From Candidatus Gastranaerophilales bacterium (GTDB lineage: Bacteria > Cyanobacteriota > Vampirovibrionia > Gastranaerophilales > Gastranaerophilaceae): a stretch of DNA of 52,244 bases. The stretch is taken from positions 1 to 52,244 of the forward strand of contig CALURV010000007.1 in NCBI GenBank assembly GCA_944323285.1. The letters run 5' to 3'. Below the pieces are notes generated by a model, which saw only the letters and a program-made list of their open reading frames with translations, was not told the origin of the DNA and did no database searches. The translations under genes were made by a program, and so were the position numbers. Each line of letters opens with the position of its first letter. The stretch's first letter is position 1. Positions 1-8,108 of the stretch are shown here, one piece after another.

Positions 1-56
1 GGTGATTTAAGTAGTTTACATTTTTGTTCTTCGGTAAAATTTTTCTGTTTTCTCAT
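1..56 (-). CDS. IS3-family transposase OrfA, N-terminal fragment (continues beyond window)
   Basis: The minus-strand ATG at 56-54 is preceded by a GGAGAAAAAG ribosome-binding site. The visible 18 codons read MRKQKNFTEEQKCKLLKSP. The 'K.FTEEQK...L' pattern is the usual opening of the IS3-family OrfA helix-turn-helix protein (IS911/IS150-like), which binds the IS ends. The position just inside a TG...CCCC terminal repeat supports the call. The rest of OrfA and the OrfB integrase lie outside the window, so intactness is unknown. Confidence 0.65.
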   Translation of the reverse strand, partial: MRKQKNFTEEQKCKLLKS

Positions 57-126
57 CTTTTTCTCCTTTCCTTATTTTAACAGAATTTTTCCTACCTACT
101 TTGTCCGCTTTTTGGGGTACACTTCA
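1..126 (-). mobile_element. End of an IS3-type insertion sequence (truncated by window edge)
   Basis: Read on the minus strand, the segment 126-102 begins TGAAGTGTACCCC and runs into an A-rich stretch and GCGGACA. This has the look of the terminal inverted repeat of IS3-family elements, which start with TG and carry a conserved CCCC tract. It is followed about 45 bases further in by a ribosome-binding site and the start of a transposase OrfA-like reading frame. The outer boundary is put at 126 from the TG end. Only one end is visible, so the target duplication and the rest of the element cannot be assessed. Confidence 0.7.
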
Positions 127-281
127 AAATGCCCAACCTATAGATAGGACTATAATCGGATATTGAATTTGCTTAATATAGTTAAACTTCAAGCTGATTT
201 AAACAAGATTTTTTATAACTGAAATAGCAACTCTTTTGTTTGTTGTAAAATAGTTTTATAGAGAATTATAAGGATAGGAAT

Positions 282-2897
282 ATGACAACTCCATTAACAG
301 GAAATGAAATAAGAAGAGCCTTTATTGAGTTTTTCAGAGATAAACATCAATCAACTGAAGTTGCAAGTTCAAGTTTGGTGCCTGATAATCCTACTGTATT
401 ATTAACAACAGCAGGTATGCTTCAGTTTTTACCTTATTATTTAGGTTTGGAAAAACCTCCATATAACCCGGCGAGAGCTGTATCTTGCCAAAAATGTGCC
501 AGAGCAGGCGGTAAAGATTCTGATATTGAAAATGTAGGAAGAACTCCTCGCCACCATACTTTTTTTGAAATGCTCGGTAACTTTGCTTTTGGTGATTACT
601 ATAAAAAAGATGTTATTCCTTGGGCGTGGGATTTTGTTACTAATTATCTTAAATTAGATCCTAAAAGATTGTGGATAACTATTTATGAAAATGATGACGA
701 AGCTTTTGAAATTTGGACAAAAGATGTAGGTATTGCACCTGAAAGAGTCATTAGAAAAGGCAAAAAAGATAACTTCTGGGGACCTCCCGGGGCTACAGGT
801 TCTTGCGGTCCTTGCAGTGAAATTCATTATGATTTGGGCGAACATCTTAAATGCAGTGATAATTGTTCTATAGCTACTTGTGAGTGTGACAGGTGGGTTG
901 AAATTTGGAACCTTGTTTTCACTGAATTATTCCAAGATGAAGAAGGTAATTTCTCTCCTTTAGAAAAGAAAAATGTTGATACAGGTATGGGTTTAGAACG
1001 TATTGCTATGGTTGTTCAAGGTAAAGAATCAACATTCGAAACTGATTTATTAAAACCTATTCTTGATAAAGTATCTGAAATGAGTAAAGTACCTTATAAA
1101 CAAAATAATAAAACAGATATTTCTTTGAGAATAATAACAGACCACGCAAGATGTGTTACTTTTATGATTAATGACGGAATTATCCCCGGTAATGAAGGAA
1201 GAAGCTATGTTTTAAGAATGATTTTAAGACGTGCTTTAAGACATGGGAAATTATTAGGGCTTGAACTTCCTTTCCTTAATGAAATTGTTGATACTGTTAT
1301 TGATTTGTATAAAGATGTATATCCTGATTTGGTTAAAAATTCTGAAAAAATAAAATCAACAATAAAACAAGAAGAAGAAAGATTTAAAATAACTCTAGAT
1401 AGAGGTTATAAACTTCTTGAGGATTTAATTCAGAATACAAAACAAATTGACGGAGAAAATGCATTTAAATTGTATGATACTTTTGGTTTCCCATTAGAGC
1501 TAACTGTAGAAATTGCAGCTGAAAAAGGTGTTAGCGTTGATGTTGAAGGCTATAAAGCTGAAATGCAAAAACAAAAAGAAAAGGCAAAAGCTGCAGCGCA
1601 TAAAATCAGTTTAACTGATGACCTTGTTTATGTTGATGTTGAGAATAAATTTGGTTCAACTAAATTTATAGGTTATGAAGAAACAAAGGCTGAAGCTAAA
1701 ATAATAGCAATTATAGAAGCCGGAGATTTTATTGATATTATGCTTGATAAAACACCTTTTTATGCTGAATCGGGCGGCCAAATCGGTGATACCGGTATAA
1801 TTGAAGGTAAAAACTTTAAAGCTGAAGTTTTAAATACTTTCAAAATTAATAAACTTTTTGTTCATCGTGTTCAAATGGTTAATGGAGAAGCAAAGGTAGG
1901 TGATATTGTTAATGCTTCAATTGATGTTGACAGAAGAAAGGAAATTACAATTCACCATTCTAATGCTCACTTAATTCAAGCTGCATTAAGAAAAGTGCTT
2001 GGAGATGATGTTCATCAAGCAGGTTCTTTTGTTGAAGAAAACAGAACACGTTTTGACTTTACATTCCCTCGTGCTATGACAAAAGAAGAAATTCAGGAAG
2101 TTGAAGATATTGTAAATAAATGGATTGGACAAGATTTACCTCAAACAACAACCGTAATGAACATAGAAATGGCTAAAAAATCCGGTGCTATGGCTTTATT
2201 CGGTGAAAAATATGATGAAGATGTAAGAGTTGTAAAAATGGGTGATGTTTCATCTGAACTTTGCGGAGGTACTCATGTTAGTTCAACAGGAAAAATTCGT
2301 TTAACCAAAATAGTTGCTGAAACTGCGATTGCTGCAGGCACAAGAAGAATTGAAACTGTTTGCGGTGATGCTGCTATTAAATTCTTATCTGAAAAGGCTG
2401 ATATTATTGATAAAATGTCTCATGCTTTTAAAGTTCCTATAAATGAACTTGGTGAAAGAATTATTAAACTTGCTGTCGATAATAAAAATTTACAGCTTGA
2501 AGTTGAACATTTAAAAGAAGAACAAGCAAAAACTAAGTTCCAATCATTTATATCTAAAGCACAAGATATTAATGGCGGTAAGTTATTTATTACACAAATG
2601 GAAGCCTTCCCTGCTAATATTGTTAAATTAGGAAGTGAGTTGTTATCCTCAAGGCTTGGCGATAGTATTATTGTTCTTGCTTCTGTTGATAGTGATAAAA
2701 TAACTTATGTTGTTAAAGTTAGTGATTCTTTTGTTAAAAAAGGAGTTAATGCAGGTCAAATAGTATCAAAGCTTGCTAATGCTACAGGCGGAAAGGGCGG
2801 AGGCAGACCGCAATATGCTCAAGGTGGCGGCAAAGATGCTTCTAATTTGACAAAAATTCTTTCTGATTTAGAAAAAGAAATAAAACAATCTCTATAA
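282..2897 (+). CDS. alaS: Alanyl-tRNA synthetase
   Basis: Charges tRNA-Ala with alanine in the cytoplasm and hydrolyses mischarged Ser/Gly-tRNA. The 871-aa length is normal for bacterial AlaRS. Visible in order: the class II catalytic core (motif 2 region RTPRHHTFFEMLGNFAFGDY near residue 90), the editing-domain zinc site HHSNAH at about residue 558 with its partner SELCGGTH near 661, and the C-terminal DHHA1 domain with the glycine-rich GGKGGGRPQYAQGGGKD near 836. The ATG lies 7-8 nt after AAGGATAGG, a plausible ribosome-binding site. It stands alone on the plus strand and ends in a hairpin terminator shared with the convergent priA operon. No T-box leader is visible upstream. Confidence 0.98.
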   Translation: MTTPLTGNEIRRAFIEFFRDKHQSTEVASSSLVPDNPTVLLTTAGMLQFLPYYLGLEKPPYNPARAVSCQKCARAGGKDSDIENVGRTPRHHTFFEMLGNFAFGDYYKKDVIPWAWDFVTNYLKLDPKRLWITIYENDDEAFEIWTKDVGIAPERVIRKGKKDNFWGPPGATGSCGPCSEIHYDLGEHLKCSDNCSIATCECDRWVEIWNLVFTELFQDEEGNFSPLEKKNVDTGMGLERIAMVVQGKESTFETDLLKPILDKVSEMSKVPYKQNNKTDISLRIITDHARCVTFMINDGIIPGNEGRSYVLRMILRRALRHGKLLGLELPFLNEIVDTVIDLYKDVYPDLVKNSEKIKSTIKQEEERFKITLDRGYKLLEDLIQNTKQIDGENAFKLYDTFGFPLELTVEIAAEKGVSVDVEGYKAEMQKQKEKAKAAAHKISLTDDLVYVDVENKFGSTKFIGYEETKAEAKIIAIIEAGDFIDIMLDKTPFYAESGGQIGDTGIIEGKNFKAEVLNTFKINKLFVHRVQMVNGEAKVGDIVNASIDVDRRKEITIHHSNAHLIQAALRKVLGDDVHQAGSFVEENRTRFDFTFPRAMTKEEIQEVEDIVNKWIGQDLPQTTTVMNIEMAKKSGAMALFGEKYDEDVRVVKMGDVSSELCGGTHVSSTGKIRLTKIVAETAIAAGTRRIETVCGDAAIKFLSEKADIIDKMSHAFKVPINELGERIIKLAVDNKNLQLEVEHLKEEQAKTKFQSFISKAQDINGGKLFITQMEAFPANIVKLGSELLSSRLGDSIIVLASVDSDKITYVVKVSDSFVKKGVNAGQIVSKLANATGGKGGGRPQYAQGGGKDASNLTKILSDLEKEIKQSL

Positions 2898-2902
2898 CAT
2901 TA

Positions 2903-2935
2903 AAAAAAGAGGAAGTTTGAACTTCCTCTTTTAAA
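2903..2935. terminator. Bidirectional rho-independent terminator between alaS and priA
   Basis: A 12-bp perfect stem (AAAAGAGGAAGT at 2905-2916 with ACTTCCTCTTTT at 2921-2932) closes a TTGA loop. The A-run on one side and T-run on the other give a U-tract on either strand. It sits between the convergent stops of alaS (2897) and priA (2940), so it probably ends both transcripts. Confidence 0.88.
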
Positions 2936-2939
2936 TTTC

Positions 2940-5216
2940 TTATATAATATCAACAGGGTCAATATCAATAATTAATTTTATATCTTCTGCTGCTGTTGTA
3001 TTTTTTATGAATGAAGAAATTATATATTGTCCCTTTTTACTCATTTTATTTTTTATTATTATTTGGAATCGATATTCAGAGTTAATTTTATGCATTATAC
3101 ATTTCATTGAACCTGTAACATTTATGTATTCTGAAAGCTTTAATTTATCTATTTGATTATGAAGTCTTTGAGCTATTTCATTTGCGCAAATAGCAGCTCT
3201 TATTTCATCATTAGACGAAATAACTATTTTAATAATTTGGCAGAATGGCGGGTAGTCAAAGGTTTCACGTCTTTCTATTTCATTTTTATAAAAATTTATA
3301 TAATTTTGATTTTTGGCGTTTTCTATTGCATAAATTTCCGGATTATATGTTTGAAATATAACTTCTCCTTGGTATTCACCTCTTCCTGCTCTCCCTGCTA
3401 CTTGCATTAACAATTGAAATCCTCTTTCAGAAGACCTATAGTCGGGCAGCATAAAACTTATATCTGCATCTATTACTCCTACGAGTGTTACATTTTTATT
3501 ATCAAGACCTTTTGCTATCATTTGAGTACCAATAAGTATATCAATTTCTCCTTTTTGAAATCTGTCAAGAATTTCTACATATTTTGTTTTAGAAGATAAG
3601 ACATCAGAGTCTATTCTTTCTATAACAGCATTTGGAAAAAGCTTTTTAGCAATACTTTCAACTCTTTGAGTTCCTATTCCTCCCATTTTAATTTCAGGAG
3701 AATCACAACTTGGACATAATTCGGGAAGCTCAATTGATGTGTTGCACCAGTGGCATTTTAATGTTTTATCTGATGCGTGATATATCATTGGAATATCACA
3801 TTTAGGGCATTTTATTAGCTCTCCACAGGTTTGGCACTGCACGCTTGTATAAAATCCTCTTCTGTTCATTAAAAGAATTGTTTGTTTCTTATTGTTTAGT
3901 GTTTCATTTATTTTATTTATAAGAGTGTTTGAGAAGATGCTTCTTGATTCTCTGTAAAATTCTTCTCGCATATCTATAACTGTAACTTTAGCTAAATCTA
4001 CATTGTTATAGCGTTTATCCAGAGTAATTAAATTATTTGTTGAAAGTGCTTTAAAATATGAACTGATATCAGGGGTAGCGCTACCTTTTATTAGTGTTGC
4101 ATTATTTATTTCACAAATTTTCTCCGCAACAAACCTTGCATCATATCTTGGCGCAGGTGATATTTGTTTATAGGTATTTTCATGTTCTTCATCTATTATT
4201 ACAAGACCAATATTATTTAGTGGTGCAAAAATTGCAGAACGTGCTCCTATTATTATTCTTATTTGATTCCTTCTTAACTTATTCCACACATCATATTTTT
4301 CGCCTTCTGATATGCTGCTGTGCCATATTGCTATTTCTTCAGGGTTAAATCTTTTTATTAGTCTTAGAGTAAGTTGTGAGGCAAGTGCTATTTCAGGCGC
4401 CAGAAATAATATATTCCTGCCTTCTTCCAGAACCTTTTTTATTGCCCTAAAATATATTTCGGTTTTTCCTGAGCCTGTAATTCCATTTAATAATATTGGC
4501 ATTGTTTCTTTTTTATCAATTTTTTCTGAAATTATCTTAAAAGCTTTTTCCTGCTCCTCTGATAATTTAGGGAAGGTATCTTTTTCTATATTTTTAAATA
4601 TATTTAATGGATCTCTATATATTGGTTTTTCTATTATTTCAATAAATCCGTTTTCTTGCAGTTTTAATATAGTTGCTCTTGTTGTTTTTACTTCTTTTTC
4701 AAATTCAATAAGAGTTGTTTCTTCTAAATTCTCAAGTTTTTCGAGAATTTCCAGTTGTCTTTGCTTTGCACCGTCTTTTTTCTTATAAATTATGTATTTT
4801 TCAAATTTTTCTTTTTGTATATTTTGAATATTCTCTTTTAGAAATTTCATCGGTATAGCTGCTTGCATAACTACATTTATATCGCAGCAATAGTAATTAG
4901 CAATCCAATCAAGCATTTTTAAATATTCAAGTGAAAAAACAGCTCTTCTATCTATAATTTTTATTATTTCTTTTGCTTTAATTCCTTCTTCAAGATAATT
5001 AGAAAAACCTACAACAAAAGCAATAATATTTTGTTTCCTAAATCCAAAAGGTACTAAAACTGCTTGACCTATTTTTATTTCAGATTTTATTTGATTGGGA
5101 ATTAAGTATGAAAAAGTTCTTGTGCCAAGATTTTTTACATCAACAATACACAGGGCATATTTATTCGATATGCCCTGCTGTGTATTATTTTCTTCTATTG
5201 TGTTATTTTGTTCCAT
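2940..5216 (-). CDS. priA: Primosomal replication-restart helicase PriA
   Basis: PriA is an SF2 3'-5' helicase that recognises stalled forks and reloads the replisome. This 758-aa protein shows Walker A GITGSGKTEIY at about 245-255 and the DEEH box (IIDEEHE) at 341-347. Eight zinc-binding cysteines lie between the helicase lobes (positions about 462, 465, 471, 474, 489, 492, 502, 505; CQTC, CPKC, CHWC and CPSC). 'IGTQMIAKGLDNKNVTLVGV' and 'QVAGRAGRG' are motifs V and VI. It is the last gene of a minus-strand operon after the phosphohexomutase and the PC4-like protein, with only 7 nt between the PC4 stop and its ATG. N-terminal residues 1-18 are low-complexity (Asn/Gln/Glu), so the exact start is less certain. 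Confidence 0.97.
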   Translation of the reverse strand: MEQNNTIEENNTQQGISNKYALCIVDVKNLGTRTFSYLIPNQIKSEIKIGQAVLVPFGFRKQNIIAFVVGFSNYLEEGIKAKEIIKIIDRRAVFSLEYLKMLDWIANYYCCDINVVMQAAIPMKFLKENIQNIQKEKFEKYIIYKKKDGAKQRQLEILEKLENLEETTLIEFEKEVKTTRATILKLQENGFIEIIEKPIYRDPLNIFKNIEKDTFPKLSEEQEKAFKIISEKIDKKETMPILLNGITGSGKTEIYFRAIKKVLEEGRNILFLAPEIALASQLTLRLIKRFNPEEIAIWHSSISEGEKYDVWNKLRRNQIRIIIGARSAIFAPLNNIGLVIIDEEHENTYKQISPAPRYDARFVAEKICEINNATLIKGSATPDISSYFKALSTNNLITLDKRYNNVDLAKVTVIDMREEFYRESRSIFSNTLINKINETLNNKKQTILLMNRRGFYTSVQCQTCGELIKCPKCDIPMIYHASDKTLKCHWCNTSIELPELCPSCDSPEIKMGGIGTQRVESIAKKLFPNAVIERIDSDVLSSKTKYVEILDRFQKGEIDILIGTQMIAKGLDNKNVTLVGVIDADISFMLPDYRSSERGFQLLMQVAGRAGRGEYQGEVIFQTYNPEIYAIENAKNQNYINFYKNEIERRETFDYPPFCQIIKIVISSNDEIRAAICANEIAQRLHNQIDKLKLSEYINVTGSMKCIMHKINSEYRFQIIIKNKMSKKGQYIISSFIKNTTAAEDIKLIIDIDPVDII

Positions 5217-5223
5217 TAATTAA

Positions 5224-5466
5224 TTATTCTTCTTCAACAGTAAGTAATTCTTGCATTGCTTCTTCAACTGCATCTTTTAGTTTAACAAGGTTATCAGGAG
5301 ATATTGTTACTCCTTTTTTTGTTGGAAGCCAAGTTGCACCGTCATCTGTTGTGTAGTATATTCTTAAGTCCAAGTATTTTTTATCTTTATATGAATTAAT
5401 ACTTATTTGTACTTGTTCTGTTGCATTTCTCGGTATTGTTGTAAGTATTTTTGCTTCTTCTGACAT
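5224..5466 (-). CDS. PC4/p15-type transcriptional coactivator domain protein
   Basis: This 80-aa protein is almost entirely a PC4-type ssDNA-binding domain: 'VQISINSYKDKKYLDLRIYY', then 'TWLPTKKGVTISPDNLVKLKDAVEEA'. The family forms small beta-sheet dimers that bind single-stranded DNA, and bacterial members are thought to act in transcription or DNA repair. The ATG follows a GAGAGAGGGA ribosome-binding site. It lies between the phosphohexomutase (12-nt gap) and priA (7-nt gap), so it is co-transcribed with a fork-restart helicase, which would suit an ssDNA-binding role. The assignment rests on motif resemblance; the cellular role is inference. Confidence 0.85.
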   Translation of the reverse strand: MSEEAKILTTIPRNATEQVQISINSYKDKKYLDLRIYYTTDDGATWLPTKKGVTISPDNLVKLKDAVEEAMQELLTVEEE

Positions 5467-5478
5467 TTTTCCCTCTCT

Positions 5479-7749
5479 CTATATATTTAGTGTTTCTTTG
5501 TAATTTGGAATTTCAAAAGTTCTTGTGTCTGCATCTTTATTTGTAAACTTTAAATATTCCTGCATGGATTTTTCTTTAGCATTATTGTAATAATCTTTAG
5601 GAATTATTGCAAGATATTCATCATTCAATTCACCTGAGTAATTACCTAAAATATATGCAAATTTAGCAATATCTTCTTTATTATCGCCAGCTCCATAAGC
5701 TTTTGTTTTTGCATCTGTTCCGGAGGGTCTTATTTCTATGAATTTATTATTGAATTGCATAAATGTTCCATCACCGACAAATTTTATTGCTGTTAAATTG
5801 TCAAAATTTAATTCTTTAAATGTTGAATTTAATATTGATTTTATTTGTTCAAGTGTGATTTTTTTATCAAAAGCAGCTAATGCCATTGTTAAATAAAATA
5901 AATCATTTTTTGTCCTTAACATTTCGCCGTCTTTTTTTGCTTGTGTCAGTTTTACAATATCAGGTTCTGATTCGTTGTAATAAGCAATATCTTCTCTGAT
6001 ATCATATTTTGATATAATTTTATTTGTTGTAAATATTTCATTTAATGCTTTTGATAATGTTTTATTTTCTTTCTCCAGTTTAGCAGTTAGAGCTGAAGCT
6101 ACAATAATTGCTTCTGAGGCACTTTTTTCTCTCATTGCAATTGCAATTCTGCCTGCTTTTGATTTTATTAATTCCTCTGATCCAATAATCATTCCGCCTG
6201 ACTCTTCGCCGCCAAATAGCATTCTTGGATTTTTTCCTAAGTTTATATCTTTTCCTAAAACATCTGTTATAATAACGTCTTTTTCAGGATTGTCTATTAT
6301 TTGTTTTTCAACTTTTTTCATTATGTTGGCGATTTCTTTAAAACCTACCGGTACATTTACAACTTTTACATTGTTATATTCTGCCCATTCATCCCATGAT
6401 TTTGCACTTGCGGTTGTTTTTATTATAAATCTCGGATGATTTGACCATCTGTTTGATTCTTTCAATTGTTTTGCCCAAAAGTCCATTATTAATAAAAATG
6501 ATTGATTTGCGTTGTATATGCATAAAATTCTGTTATTGTTTAACTTGCAATAACTTATTCCTGTTTCATCAAGGAATGGTATTTCTTTTTCATCTTCAAT
6601 TTGACATACTGTTAATCTGTCATGATCAGGATCTGTTATTAGAACAACTGTTCCTGCAGGATAATTTTTTAATTTTTCTCCGTAGTTTAGAGTTTCAATA
6701 ACAGGGAAGAAGGTTTTCCCTTCTTTATCCTTTGCAACTACGGTTGCATCTACAGAGTAATCATAAAAGCATTTGTTTCCTTTAGGATCGGTGTCATATT
6801 TTCCGATGCCATGAAAAAATGGGTCTTCTTCTATATTCATCCAGTCGAATTTATTTTCAATGTTAAATGCATTTAGAAGCTTACTTAAAGTGTTATATGC
6901 GCTTCCACCTACATTTTCTATTACAATTTTTTCTTTTAAATCTTTTATTAAATGAATATTTTCTTTATTTGCTACACCTTTTTCAAGATATTCTTTATAT
7001 AAATCAATACCGTTATTAATGGTTTTCATAAAATTTTCATTAATTAAAGGGTCATTAGATTTAGCAATTTTTATTTCATATTGACCTTCTTTTTTCGTTA
7101 TTTCGAAGATTTCTTTTATTTTATTAACAAATTCCATAGATTCTTCAGGTAAATATTGGCTTCCTTGTGAATTTAAATCTTTTGTTGCATTCTTAACGCT
7201 GATACCATGGCTTGATGTTATATATTCTCCGCCAAGTAAATCAAGTTTAAAACATAAAAATGAAGCCAGCCATATAGGCATTGTTTTTCTTTCGTATGTT
7301 GTTAATGTTTCAATGCCTTGAGCTGCTTGAACTCTGGCTATTAAGTCTAAGAATTTATCTGAATTGTATCTTACTTCTCTTCCTGCCAGTTTTAATAATG
7401 TTTTACCATTATACTTTTCTTTTGCAACTAATGCTTTTGCATATGTTGCAAGCATTATTCCCATAATATTAATTGGAAATCTTACGTCATAAGGGAATAA
7501 TATATTTTGTGGACCTCTTATGCCTGCGGTAGATACTGCTGCTTCTTTTTCATAATTCTTTAACCAGTTATCTAAGTTTAATCCTTCCGTATTTGTTTTT
7601 TCATCATAAGGCAAAAGATGTTCTTTTTTTAATATAAATGTAAATTCATTTTTATTATCAATATCTACATATTTATTTTCTTTAATGTAATCAGGGGTAT
7701 TTTCTCTTACGGAGTTATATAATTCTTGTTCTAATGTCTGGCTGTTCAT
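5479..7749 (-). CDS. Phosphohexomutase (phosphoglucomutase/phosphomannomutase family), long atypical form
   Basis: The family interconverts sugar 1- and 6-phosphates. All four active-site elements can be located: STAGIRG at 73-79, the phosphoserine loop TSSHG at 178-182, the metal loop DPDHDR at 373-378, the sugar loop GGEESGG at 513-519, and the phosphate loop RPSGTD at 674-679. The protein has 756 aa against the usual 450-580, with much of the extra length between the Ser loop and the metal loop. Two motifs deviate: the Ser loop lacks the Asn-Pro of the common T-A-S-H-N-P, and the metal loop has His where Gly is usual. Strong ribosome-binding site AAGGAGA. First gene of the operon with PC4 and priA. 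The substrate (glucose, mannose or glucosamine phosphate) cannot be told. Confidence 0.88.
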   Translation of the reverse strand: MNSQTLEQELYNSVRENTPDYIKENKYVDIDNKNEFTFILKKEHLLPYDEKTNTEGLNLDNWLKNYEKEAAVSTAGIRGPQNILFPYDVRFPINIMGIMLATYAKALVAKEKYNGKTLLKLAGREVRYNSDKFLDLIARVQAAQGIETLTTYERKTMPIWLASFLCFKLDLLGGEYITSSHGISVKNATKDLNSQGSQYLPEESMEFVNKIKEIFEITKKEGQYEIKIAKSNDPLINENFMKTINNGIDLYKEYLEKGVANKENIHLIKDLKEKIVIENVGGSAYNTLSKLLNAFNIENKFDWMNIEEDPFFHGIGKYDTDPKGNKCFYDYSVDATVVAKDKEGKTFFPVIETLNYGEKLKNYPAGTVVLITDPDHDRLTVCQIEDEKEIPFLDETGISYCKLNNNRILCIYNANQSFLLIMDFWAKQLKESNRWSNHPRFIIKTTASAKSWDEWAEYNNVKVVNVPVGFKEIANIMKKVEKQIIDNPEKDVIITDVLGKDINLGKNPRMLFGGEESGGMIIGSEELIKSKAGRIAIAMREKSASEAIIVASALTAKLEKENKTLSKALNEIFTTNKIISKYDIREDIAYYNESEPDIVKLTQAKKDGEMLRTKNDLFYLTMALAAFDKKITLEQIKSILNSTFKELNFDNLTAIKFVGDGTFMQFNNKFIEIRPSGTDAKTKAYGAGDNKEDIAKFAYILGNYSGELNDEYLAIIPKDYYNNAKEKSMQEYLKFTNKDADTRTFEIPNYKETLNI

Positions 7750-7853
7750 ACTATCTCCTTAGATTATATTATTAATGTTATTCTATAAAATAATACTAAA
7801 CAAAAAACTTAATAACAATATCTAATGTAAATAATAGCATTTTTATACTAATT

Positions 7854-8034
7854 TGTCCGAGAAAAAATTCACGATAAACTGAAAGTGTGAGTGAATTTTT
7901 TTTACAAAACGAACCAAAAACTTTGTTTTTGAGTGAGCTTGTATCCGTAGTGAAACGAAGGTGAGCAGAGTTTTCAAAAGGTGAGTACTTTGTTAACGAG
8001 GATGACTCGGTAACAAAGTGCGATACTAGATTAA
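7854..8034 (+). repeat. Dispersed ~180-bp intergenic repeat, copy 1 (full length)
   Basis: First of four copies in the window (others at 15793, 29159 and 35801), all in the same orientation, from TGTCCGA to AGATTAA. Three hairpins are visible. The first is AAAAAATTCAC...GTGAATTTTTT (about 7862-7902), like a symmetric terminator. The second is CAAAAAC-TTT-GTTTTTG. The third is a 33-nt element at 7987-8019 with 9-bp arms ACTTTGTTA/TAACAAAGT around the core ACGAGGATGACTCGG. The repeat lies between the divergent starts of the phosphohexomutase (7749) and ileS (8109) and fills most of that 359-base gap. No terminal inverted repeats or coding capacity are evident. The family is not one I recognise. 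Confidence 0.93.
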
Positions 8035-8108
8035 TTTATATGAACATGTACTATTTAAATTGTTTATATTAAAATGTTGTTTGTAAAAAATATAAACAGG
8101 TGGATAAT

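Noticed and set aside
101-126. Possible link between the IS terminal repeat (TGTCCGC...) and the TGTCCGA end of the dispersed repeat
   Set aside because: Only the six bases TGTCCG match; the following sequences differ and the repeat lacks a matching other end, so it is not evidence of IS-derived mobility.
4312-4788. 158-codon plus-strand frame antisense to priA
   Set aside because: Shadow frame of a well-supported gene, hydrophobic by codon mirror, no ribosome-binding site.
8035-8108. T-box riboswitch upstream of ileS (also sought before alaS and thrS)
   Set aside because: The leaders are short and show no T-box sequence or antiterminator.
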